The position numbers were made by a program, and so were the translations under genes. Shown one piece after another: positions 45,004 through 54,912 of a DNA stretch of 64,000 nt. Below the pieces are notes generated by a model. The model was given only the letters and a program-made list of their open reading frames with translations. It searched no databases and was not told where the DNA came from. Source of the stretch: Spiroplasma sp. NBRC 100390 (GTDB taxonomy: Bacteria > Bacillota_I > Bacilli_A > Mycoplasmatales > Mycoplasmataceae); assembly GCF_001886495.1 (NCBI RefSeq), contig NZ_CP018022.1:1116001-1180000 (forward strand), written 5' to 3'. Positions within the stretch are counted from its first letter, which is position 1. Every line of letters begins with the position of its first letter.

Positions 45004-47334
45004 CTAATAGTAACGTGTGTTGTTATAGTATCAGGCAAAATCACTTAATAAATATGAATTCTTTGTCAAATCATCTTTAATTCCTGGATTGTATAAAAAG
45101 CGGGCCTGATTATCAAATTCAACAACATAACTATATTTAATATTTTCACTATTTTCTAAATAAGTATCCCCTAACCCATCATAATCAAATCAGTCTTGGT
45201 CAGCTCATGTTTGCCCTTCGGGCGCAATATTATGACGTTTTGTTGGGTCATTTTGTTGTGCAACATATTCTGGTGAATTTCCTGATGCTGGATCACTATA
45301 TCCTAACGGTTTCGTATGACGAGCTAACTTGGTTGAAGCGTCTTTTGGACCGTAATAGTCTAACTGATATCTAACTCCCGTTACGCGTCCGTCAGTTATT
45401 ACTGCCCCTAATGTTTTTCCATCAGCACCTTTGCCAGAAGCTGTAATATATCATTTTCGATCCAAAAAGATATTATCAAATCAATCATCCGCCATAACTT
45501 GATTAATTTGGTTTGTTAGTACTCCAATATAACCATTTTGCGAATCTAAAATTTGAGTAATAAATTTATGCATGGCTTCATGGTCAGGATAAGTGTTATT
45601 CCCCCCATGTGATCAAGTATTAATCATATCAAATAATGACCCTGATTTATATTGATTTGTTTGTTCATCAAAACCATAGTTCTCTAAAATAAATTTAGCA
45701 TATTCACTTTTTTTATCAACAGCCATTAAATCATCACTATAACCAGCTTTCTCAGGACCTTTATTGTAAACATCATCAATCTTCTGAACATTTTCAACAT
45801 TTAAATTATAATGTCCCTCATCATCACTAGTATAGAATCAGTTTGCAAATCCAGCAATACCTTTTAATAAATTAAACATATCAAAATTGCTTGAATTTAA
45901 CATTTGTAATAATGTTCGCATTAAGGCAACAACAGTGTCTTCTGCAAACAATCCTATTATGTTTTGTAATCCTTGAAGACCTTTATAAACTGTTTTTGAC
46001 ATTACTGTATTAAATTTTTTTACATCAAATTTTGAGCCTTCTTTTGCTAAAGCTGCTGTGAATCAATTGCCTAATACTGAGTATCATTTTAAAAAGGCAT
46101 TTTTGTGATCTTTATTACTACTTGTTAAATCCAAATATTGTGGTGATTGGCTTGTAATAACTTTCATTGCTGTTCCCATAACAGGACTTGATAAAATATC
46201 ATATAAATTCATATTTTCAATCGTTTTAGTAGGATTATCAACCTCACCATCACTTTGTGCTTCAACTTTTAGCATTGTCTTATCAATCGTATCACGATCA
46301 AATACTTCTAACAATGGACTACCATCTTTAACTTTTCCAGTACTAGAATCAAATAATTCACCTTTAATGGTACTTAAAATAACAAAAGGAGCAGCTAAAA
46401 AAATCCCTGCCGTTTTTTCACCATAACGATTATTTTGAACAATTGGCAATAATTGTGCTAAAGAATATGAAACTTCTAATTCTAAACCTGGTCCAAATTG
46501 CCCTAACATTGTAATTGCTTCATCAAAATATTTTAAACCAAACAAGTCATATAACGAACTTGACTGGCTCGCGATTGCTTTTCCAAATTTAGTTTCTGTT
46601 CCACCATCTTTATATGAAAGTTCTGATGTAGTTGGTGGATTACTCAAGGAATTATGATACAGAATATTTGACGCATATGGTCCTGTTGATGAATCATAAT
46701 AATTACTTCATCCTTTGGTTCTCTGAATATAAGCCTTAACTGAATCTGACTTTTGTGATAAGATGTTTGCTAACGCCCCAGTATCATATTGAGCCCATCC
46801 TAAATTTTGATTTACTTCAAATTCAGGATAACGATTAGTTTTTGGGTCTTTATCTTTATTAGGGTGTCCTTGATTTTCTTTCGTGTTTCATTTTGCAAAA
46901 TTTGTCATTGCAACAAGAGAAGACATTAAATTATAATTATTTCGCTCTGGCTCATAACTTGTATTTCTTGCACTTCAAGGATTATAAAAAATATTATTTA
47001 ATTTCTTATATTCTTCAACATAATCTTTGATTTGAACTTCTTTTCCACTTTTTGTTTTAAAAGTACCTTTTAAATTTTTCCCAATATTATTTAAAAAATA
47101 TTGTAAAGTTGGAAAAGCATATGTATTCATATTCTCATGACGTGAAGCAATTAAAATTTTTGCAATTGTACTAGTATATTTAACCTGATTCCTAATTGTT
47201 GGATCAATTTTATTAATTTCGCTATCAAAATAATCATTATTTATTCCTGTTTTTCCTTTTGAACAAGCAGCCACACTAAAAACGCTTGTTGACGTTAATG
47301 TTGTTACTCCTAAAATAGAAAGTAATTTTTTCAT
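45004..47334 (-). CDS. Lipoprotein paired with the giant permease
   Basis: A 776-residue predicted lipoprotein with signal peptide MKKLLSILGVTTLTSTSVF and lipobox VAAC (Cys24). The mature protein is rich in Asn, Asp, Tyr and Trp (TGA-coded), ending WYYNNTRYY. No domain I recognise. It precedes the FtsX-type permease by 30 bp in the same direction, an arrangement that suggests a partner of the transporter on the outer face of the membrane. It is not a member of the A/B/C lipoprotein family. Confidence 0.8.
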
Positions 47335-47407
47335 TTTTATTCACTCCTTTTTATTGAATTGTTACAATTATTAAAATAATAAATTTATTAAAAATTAATA
47401 TAAAAGA

Positions 47408-48268
47408 TTAAATTGTTAGAACCTGCTTATAACCATTAAGAATAATTGTTGTGTATTTAATTGTTTTATTCATTATTAAAGTATCATTTTTAATTGCCAA
47501 TACAAAAAACTTTAAATTCTCTTCACTTTGTTTTTCATTTTGAACCTCTGAATCGTTACTTTTCATCAGCACAACATGTCAACCTCAAATTCAAAGTAAA
47601 ATAAACATAAATATATTGCTAAAAATTGTTGACAATTTAATATCTTTTGTATTTTCAATAAATTGAAAATTTAAAATTAAGATTAATAAAATTAAAATAA
47701 AACCAAAAAATAAACGACGAAAAATTTGTTTTAACTCTGTTGTATTGTTATTAATAATGATAGTACCAATTAAGGCTACATACGAAAACACTCATAATAT
47801 TAAATAAAATAAATGGTGTTTTGTTTTCACTATTGTTTGAAGAATTAAGATAAAAATAATTGGGGCGAAAGCGACTAAGAAGAAAACAGCAATAATCTTA
47901 TTAAAAATTACAATAATATCAAAATATTTTGTTTTTGTAATAATAAAAAATAATACCAAACTAGAAAAAATAATATTCAATAAAACAAGTGTTGACCCTG
48001 ATACTCAAACTAGATAAAACTGTGTAAGGATATTAAGAACACTTAAAATTAGAATATTACTAATAAAAGTAAAAATAAAAGCAATAATTTCAATTCTATT
48101 AAAACTATTATTAAGAGTTTTAAGAGATTTTGCTTTTAAAAAAGTAATACGAATAAAAATGCTAATACTGAAACAAATAAAAATTCAAAATGCTATTGAT
48201 GAAAAAATATTATTCATTAAGGTAATAAATTTATAAAATTTACTATTAAATAAAAAATCTATTAACAT
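47408..48268 (-). CDS. Multi-pass membrane protein of unknown function
   Basis: A 286-residue protein with about seven hydrophobic helices (WIFICFSISIFIRI, IIAFIFTFISNILIL, FFLVAFAPIIFILIL, FFGFILILLILIL) and a cytosolic-looking C-terminal tail (QNEKQSEENLKFFVL). The ATG at 48268 is favoured by GGGAG 8 bases upstream over ATG 48283. It has no recognised motif. Its upstream region includes the T17 tract at 48305-48321. Confidence 0.6.
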
Positions 48269-48289
48269 TTCTATCGCTCCCATTTATAC

Positions 48290-48325
48290 ATAATATAATT
48301 TTACAAAAAAAAAAAAAAAAAGCAA
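48290..48325 (-). promoter_or_regulatory. Poly-T tract and possible promoter of the 286-residue membrane protein
   Basis: A run of 17 T (48321-48305, minus strand) lies between TTGCTT (48325-48320) and TATATT (48297-48292). The gap is 22 bp, too long for good promoter activity in this state but adjustable by slippage. The same tract is the T-run of the rplL terminator, so its presence may have that simpler cause. Confidence 0.35.
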
Positions 48326-48342
48326 AGGGGTACCCCTGCTTT
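48305..48342 (-). terminator. Terminator after rplL
   Basis: AAAGCA and TGCTTT enclose the self-complementary GGGGTACCCC, with two unpaired bases, and are followed on the minus strand by T17. It is a strong rho-independent terminator. Confidence 0.88.
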
Positions 48343-48359
48343 ATTTTAATAAAATTAAA

Positions 48360-48722
48360 CTATTTAAGTTCAACTGAAGCACCAGCTGCTACTAATTGTC
48401 CTTTAATTTCTTCAGCTTCTTCAGATTTTACTTTTGATTTAATTACTGCTGGTAGTTTATCAACAATTGCTTTCGCTTCCATTAATTCTTTTCCAGTAAT
48501 TTCTTTTACTAATTTAATAATTGCAACTTTACTTGCTCCTGGATCTGTTAAAACAATATCAACTTCTGAAGGTCCGGCTGCTGCCCCACCTTCTGCTGGT
48601 GCTGCAGCAGTTGCAGCAGCAACAACTCCAAAATGATCTTCAATTGCCTTTACTAATTCATTTAATTCTGATAATTTCATTTCTTCTAATGCTTTAATAA
48701 TATCATCTTTTGATAATGCCAT
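48360..48722 (-). CDS. rplL: 50S ribosomal protein L7/L12
   Basis: A 120-residue bL12, the stalk protein that recruits translation factors. The N-terminal dimerisation part (ALSKDDIIKALEEMKLSELNELVKAIE), the Ala/Gly-rich hinge and the C-terminal factor-binding domain (KVAIIKLVKEITGKELMEAKAIVD) are all clear. It follows rplJ by 55 bp and has AGGAGG before the ATG. Confidence 0.98.
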   Translation of the reverse strand: MALSKDDIIKALEEMKLSELNELVKAIEDHFGVVAAATAAAPAEGGAAAGPSEVDIVLTDPGASKVAIIKLVKEITGKELMEAKAIVDKLPAVIKSKVKSEEAEEIKGQLVAAGASVELK

Positions 48723-48777
48723 AATATTTTTCCTCCTCGTTAAGAATTACATTTTTATAAAATATTGAATAAATTAA

Positions 48778-49269
48778 TTACTCACTTTTCACTTTAGCAA
48801 TTTCTTTACCTGCTATTGCGAACATACGTAATGGGTATAATAAGCTTGATGCAAACATTGCAAGTAATTCGTCTTTTGTTGGTAATAAAGCAATTTCAAT
48901 AATTGCTTTTGTATCCAAGACTTTACCCTCATAAATTCCGGCTTTTAATTTCAAAGCTGGATGTTTTTTTGCAAATTTTGCCAAAGTTTTTGCGGCAGCC
49001 ATCTGTTCTCCTACACCAAACGCAAAAGCATTAGGACCCGTTAAATATTGATCCAATTCTGCAAATCCCGTTTCTTTGGCAGCCAAGCTCACTAAGTTAT
49101 TTTTATATATTTTAATGTTTACATCTTCTTTTGTAAGCATTCTTCTTAGTTCTGTAAATTCAGCAACTGTTAATTTTTGATATTCAACAATAACTGCTGA
49201 GTTCGCAGTTTTAAAGTTATTAGCAATTTCACTAACAACTGCTGTTTTAATTTTCATTGCTGGCTTCAT
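48778..49269 (-). CDS. rplJ: 50S ribosomal protein L10
   Basis: A 163-residue uL10, base of the L12 stalk. It shows KTAVVSEIANNFKTANSAVIVEYQKLTV, the EFTELRRMLTKEDVNIKIYKNNL core, GPNAFAFG and a C-terminal helix for L12 binding. Length is normal. It is the first gene of rplJ-rplL, behind an L10-type leader that probably lets the L10/L12 complex repress its own synthesis. Confidence 0.97.
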   Translation of the reverse strand: MKPAMKIKTAVVSEIANNFKTANSAVIVEYQKLTVAEFTELRRMLTKEDVNIKIYKNNLVSLAAKETGFAELDQYLTGPNAFAFGVGEQMAAAKTLAKFAKKHPALKLKAGIYEGKVLDTKAIIEIALLPTKDELLAMFASSLLYPLRMFAIAGKEIAKVKSE

Positions 49270-49305
49270 TCTTCGCCTCCCTATAATAATTCAATAAAAC
49301 AAAGA

Positions 49306-49452
49306 CAATTAACCAAATAGATTAATTGCCTGAAACATTATTTTAATAATATAAAAACATATAGTTGTTCTATATATCAATAATGCCTCGGCAACATAAT
49401 TAAGATTTAAGAAAATCCGTTGCTGTCTCTGGTATTTTGATGACTAAGGTAC
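49306..49452 (-). promoter_or_regulatory. Ribosomal protein L10 leader
   Basis: The minus-strand text ACCTTAGTCATCAAAATACC, AGAGACAGCAACGGATTTTC, then TTAATTATGTTGCCGAGGC matches the known L10 leader layout in Bacillota, in which AGCAAC pairs with GTTGC. A hairpin (49328-49306, CAATTAATC..GGTTAATTG) followed by TCTTTGTTTT could be an attenuator. The leader fills the 343-bp gap before rplJ together with its promoter. Confidence 0.82.
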
Positions 49453-49465
49453 AATACCAATAATT

Positions 49466-49494
49466 ATCATATTATAATTTTGCTTAAAAGTCAA
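49466..49494 (-). promoter_or_regulatory. Promoter of rplJ-rplL
   Basis: TTGACT (49494-49489) and TATGAT (49471-49466) are 17 bp apart on the minus strand, the best promoter match in the window. The transcript would begin near 49459, right at the L10 leader. Confidence 0.75.
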
Positions 49495-49612
49495 ATAAAT
49501 AATATTATAAATATATAAAAACTATACACGTTTAAAACCACTAAATTCTTTAATAATTATTATACTATAAAATAAAAATAATTTTTAAATTAGTACTTAT
49601 TAAATAACTTTA

Positions 49613-50704
49613 TTATTTTCGCCGGTTCTTTTTATAACGATACTTATTTCATAAATATGTTCCTAAACAAGATAGCCCAACAGCACCAGAAGTACCCAAA
49701 AACACATAACCTAAAACCTTCGCAACCACCATATCTTTTTGTTTGACAATTGGATCAGGAACAATTGGGGGATTATACACTTGAAAGATAAAAGGACCTT
49801 CATTATTACTAACAAAAATATTATCTTTAGCATCAATCGCAATCGTTTGAACTTCTCGGCCAAATAAATTAGTTTTAATAACTTGGTTTTCTCCCTTTTT
49901 TAAAAAATAAACACCATCTAGAAAACTACAATAATAAATATTATCTTTAGCATCGACCGCAATCGAATATATGCTGCGATCCCGTAAATTAATTTCTTTC
50001 AACTCATTTGTTTTGGTTTGATAAATATAATTTCCTAAATAAATATTATTAGTCTGGTCAATTGCCATTGCATAAATTAATTCATTTAAATTTTGAATTA
50101 ATACTAGCGGATCATCTTTACTTTGTTGGTAAGAAAAAAAGTCTCGTTTATTAGTTGTAAAATAAACATCATCTTGATGATCAATTATTAACGCAAAAAC
50201 AACATAATCACCTCAATTAACTTTTTCAGCAACAGTTTTCCCTGCTGGCAAATAATAGATTCCAGCGAGTGTTCCTAAATATAAGTTATTCATACTATCT
50301 AAAGCAAGCGCAGTGACATCAGCATCAGCAACAAGTCCCTCAATTTGGACAATTGAGCTATCGTTTTTATAAATAAAAATATCATTATCTTCTGTTGCAA
50401 AATAAATGTTATTATGTTGATCAATTGTTAAAAAAATAACTTTATCATCAATACCTTTAATTTTAGTTGCTTTATTATCACCATTCATTAAAACATAAAG
50501 ACCACGTGAAGAACCAAAATAAGTTTTTTCCTTACCAAAGATAATTGCGTTCCGAAAAATATTTTCAACCCCTTCAATTCTTGTTTGAACATATTGTTTA
50601 TTGTTAAAAGGAAAAGGAACATTTTGAAGAATATTATCTGGTCCTATAAAATTATGAAAAAAAACAGAACTTATCATTACTACTCATATACATATTCTTT
50701 TCAT
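49613..50704 (-). CDS. Surface beta-propeller protein with C-terminal membrane anchor
   Basis: A 363-residue protein. An N-terminal hydrophobic helix (signal or anchor; Trp7 is TGA) is followed by about seven repeats of roughly 40 residues, each with a variant of the pattern ..IxIDxxNNIYxxxx..GIYxL (for example FLTIDQHNNIYFAT, ALALDSMNNLYLGT, SIAVDAKDNIYYCS, TIAIDAKDNIFVSN). These are the marks of a two-component-regulator/NHL-like propeller. A C-terminal helix (VAKVLGYVFLGTSGAVGL) and a basic tail NKYRYKKNRRK anchor it with the propeller outside. No partner gene is adjacent. A binding role is inferred. Confidence 0.75.
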
Positions 50705-50819
50705 CTTACCTCTGCCCACTTTGCTAATAGTATTTTATTAAGAACGACTTTACAACAATAACTATATAATTAGTTTAGCAAAAAATAATACATTATATAA
50801 AATTTAATAACTTTTTAAG

Positions 50820-50857
50820 AAAAAATGTTATCCAATTTTAAAAAATGGATAACATTT
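50820..50857 (-). terminator. Terminator of the HxlR/permease operon
   Basis: AAATGTTATCCA and TGGATAACATTT form a 12-bp stem around an AT loop, followed by TTTCTT on the minus strand. It starts 5 bp after the permease stop. Confidence 0.85.
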
Positions 50858-50861
50858 GGTT

Positions 50862-53800
50862 TTACTCTAATGTAATATTTACTAACTTGTTTCTCTTAAT
50901 TTTTCAAATTCCAACCGCAATCACTAATAATAGAATTATTCCAATTGCTAATGTTGCAATTGAAACAACATAAAAGGAAAAGGAAGGAATTAAAAGCATT
51001 CCGGTGCTTTTAAAGACCACGTTAGCAATTAAACTTCATAATAATTGTGCAATCACATAACTTAAGATATAACCAATAATAATTGCTAATAGATAAAATC
51101 CTAATACAATTGAAATAATTTTTCATGTTGGATATCCAAGTACTTTTAAGGTTAAAATTGTTCGCCGGTTTTCATCAAGCACCATTGAAATTAAAACTGC
51201 AAGAATCAAAGCAACAATTACAATTGTTAATCCTTCTAACACATTAAGAACATCACGGACCGTTCGCATTCCTTGCGAATAATTTTCCCGTAATGTATCA
51301 AATGGTCAAATCTTATTTAACCCATTTAATAATTTTAGATTTGTTCGTAAATCAAGGGCATTAGTAAAATCAATTTTTTTATTATTATCAAACATTGTAA
51401 AATCATAATTATCCGTTAATGAAAATGCTGACATAATACGATAAGGTTGCAAAGACATTCCACTTGGGCTAGCGCGAGAAGCAACGACATTATAATATGA
51501 ATTAGGTGCAAACACAATTCCCTTTCCGGTTGCATTAACTCATTGATTCATAACAGTAACTAAGGAATCTTGATTCATATAAATATTCCCCGAACTAATA
51601 TCAGCATCATCTGAACCAACTACTTTAAAAGCAACAGGAACATATCCAATGGCATTCGTAATGCGAACATTTAGTTTAAAAATATCACCCGGATTAATGT
51701 CCATTGCTTGATAAACTCGTTTTGCCAAAATAACTGGGATTGGTTCATTAATTGGCATATTCAAATCATGTGCTACTGGGTTCTCACTAATTTTATAACC
51801 AAAAACCTCTTTTTGAGCAACATCAGCGGAAGTATTTTGGGAACGATAGTTTAACAACTGGTTTCGTTCTGTTTCATTGCTTGATAAACCAACAACATTT
51901 AATTGTGAAACAGGATTTTTAGCATTCTTTGTATCATCTGGACTTCAACCAGCTGACAAAAAGACATATGGAAAATCATAAACTGGATCATACACCATAT
52001 TTGGTCCTAAATAAATATCGGGATATTGTCCATTGGTTGATGAACCCAAACTATTAATCATATTAATTCCAGTGATAATAGTTTGAATATCTGCTTCGGT
52101 TAACCCTTGACTAATTAAATTCGGCTTTATAATATTTATTATTTCAATTAATCGATCTCACCCATTAATTCATTCCCCAGTTTTGCTATCTTTAACTTTA
52201 TAGTTAACAATTGCCTTAACTGTTTCAGCATTTAAATAAGGGTATTTATTAGTTTTGGCATCATATTTAATCTTACTTTCAACAAGAGTTGGACCACTTG
52301 GATCACCAACAATATTCAACAAATCACCACAGCTTTGTTTTACACCAGTAGGATTAGAACTTGATAATTTTAAAAAACACATTAATGGATCTGGAAAATT
52401 AAAGGTTTTATCATCATCTAAAACTTGTGCGCGATAATAATGTTGGTCACGTTCATCTGTTGTAATTCAATTATATGGTTTACTATTATCGGCCTCTTGA
52501 ACAATATCTTGTTGATCAGAAGATGCAATTAAATATGATTTTATATCATCTTTAAAATATCGGAAGGAATCATTAACAATCCCTTGTGCCATAACTCCAG
52601 CATCTAATTGAAAGATTAATAAGAAGGATGAAAAAGCTAAAACAACTAACACTGTCACTCATTTTCCGAATGATTTTAGAGCAAAGGTAAACGATAAATG
52701 AATATTAAAGGACAACCCAAAGTGTGCATATTTTCTCCCCCTTCTTACTTTTTTAACTCGGAAATTTAAATTTGATCCTTTTAAATCATAAATTAAATCT
52801 AATGCTGTTCTGCTCAAAAGAATAAATGAAATCAAAAACGCCATAGCAATAAAAATAAGGGGAATAATAATTGTTGCTGTAATAAAAATAATCGGATTAA
52901 AATAAAAGAGTGATAATGGTAAACCAATTGAATATAGGTTTGAAGAAGTAAAATACATTTGTAATGGTAAACTTAATGCTCATCCTAATAGACAACCAAT
53001 TAAAGTCGTAAATACAATATTAAAAGTAAACACAAAGGACAATTCATATCGACGATATCCTAGTGATTTTAAAACTCCGATTTGTCGTTTTTGATGAGTA
53101 ATATCCTTTTTAATGAAAAAGGCAATAATAATTAAAATAATAATTGAACAGGCAATAGCAATTGAAGTATTAATAATAAAACCGGTATTTGTTAACATTA
53201 CCACTTGCCCTGGTAATGATGATTCAAAAGCAACAATAGCATTATCTGGGGCAACAAAATAATTACTTAAAACCTTACGCAACAATGCTATTTTTTGCGG
53301 ATCAGTTAAATCACCATTAACATTAATAAATCCTGTAAACTTTTCTTCACCATTAGAAAAGTTTTGTTTAATCGTATTATAATTTATGTCATTCATAAAT
53401 AATAATGAACCATTCCTTAAATCAATTATTTTACCACCACTAGCAATTGTTGATAAACTCGCTAAACTAGGATAAATATTACTATATTTAGCACCATAAC
53501 CAGCAATCTTAAATTGTAAATTTGAATTATTTCCTAAATTAAAATTACCTCCAACATTTAACAAATTATAGTCCGCATATTGCTTACTTAAAATAATATT
53601 ATTTTTACCTAACTCAGTAACTGCTTCTCGACTTGTTACATCAAAAACACGATTAAATGGAGTATAAAAAACATTATTTCCTCTTCAACTATCACCATTA
53701 AATAGCAAATTTTTATCTTTGCTAACGGCAACAGCATTAAAATACTGCGTATCTTTGGCCAAATTATTAGCAACAAACTGATAACTAACATCATAACTAA

Positions 53801-54350
53801 GATTTAAAGTAATATTGTCATCATCAATTAAAGCTCTTAATTGGCTTTGGTTAGGATGATGAACAATGTAACTTAAAAATGCTGAAGAAATATTACCACC
53901 AAAATTTTTAACTAAAGCAGTAAAAGATGCTGTCCCTGTTTGCTTATTCAAATATGGTGGCTCTTTTGATCATGTACAAATTTGATTATTTGTTAAATCA
54001 CAATTTAAACCTAAAACATCCGCTCTAATATTATTAAAAGTTAAGTGATTATTATCAATTTTAGTTTCATCATAAAATTGTGCTAAAAAAGCTCGATTGT
54101 TTTCGTTTATTTTTCAATTCGGATTTCTTTTATAAACATTATTATCAATGTTCAAACTATCCATTCGAATTTCATAATGATAGGGAATACTGTTTTTCTT
54201 AACATCATTTAACCCATTTTTAACTTGAAAAACAGTCGAAAAAAGTGCCGTAAAAGTTAATAGTGCCCCAATGATGAACAAAATTAACCCAATAAACTGA
54301 GTTATTTTTTTTGTAAACCCTCGCGTAGCCTCTTTTGCAAGATTTAACAT
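50862..54350 (-). CDS. FtsX-type ABC transporter permease (1,162 aa)
   Basis: A 1,162-residue permease, whole only in code 4. It opens MLNLAKEATRGFTKKITQFIG with a membrane helix, then a large outer domain. The first FtsX module has INTSIAIACSIIILIIIAFF and KRQIGVLKSLGYRRYELSF; a second outer domain follows. The C-terminal module has TIVIVALILAVLISMVLDENRRTILTLKVLGYPTWKI. The two K-LGY motifs are typical for MacB/FtsX permeases. No ATPase gene is adjacent. It is downstream of, and probably regulated with, a cysteine-rich HxlR regulator. A role in export or envelope lipid/peptide transport is inferred. Confidence 0.83.
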
Positions 54351-54428
54351 ATTATCCACCCATTCTAAATATATATTAAGTTTATTATATAAGAAAAATA
54401 AAATATTTTTTAAAAATATTCCAAATCT

Positions 54429-54806
54429 TTAATCAACTAAATAAGCGCAACTAAATCGTTTGATTTGATAAAGCATCCGCACTAATTCAAATCCAACATC
54501 TGTTAAACGATAAGAAGAATATATTACATTGTTTTTAGGATACATCTTTTTTTGAATAATATTTTTTTCAATTAAATTATTAAGGGTTTCTGTTAGCACT
54601 TTTCTAGTACATTCCTTTAAATGGTTATGCAATTCATTAAAACCATACTCTTGCTCATTCAAAACATTAATTATTTTTAAAGCTCATTTTTGTGAAATAA
54701 TTTTAACAAAACTTTTAATTGTTGCCACGTCATGATCACAACAACTACTCTCACAACGACAATCAGCCCCACAACAAATTTGATCCTTAATAACACACTG
54801 TTTCAT
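54429..54806 (-). CDS. HxlR-type winged-helix regulator with cysteine-rich N-terminus
   Basis: A 125-residue DNA-binding protein. The body follows the HxlR family plan: IISQKWALKIINVLNEQEYGFNELH, LKECTRKVLTETLNNLIEKNIIQKK and the YRLTDVGFELVRMLYQI wing and dimer helix. Before it, the first 25 residues hold seven cysteines (4, 11, 12, 16, 18, 22, 23) and His25, far more than the single sensing cysteine usual in such regulators. This suggests metal or strong redox sensing. It lies 79 bp upstream of the FtsX permease, which is the likely target. Confidence 0.85.
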
Positions 54807-54912
54807 TATATTTCACCACTTTTCACTATCTATATATTATAAACCTTAATAAGATAATTTACAATTATGTTTTTTTGACTAAATAAAAATACTTGCCTTA
54901 AAAGCAACTATT

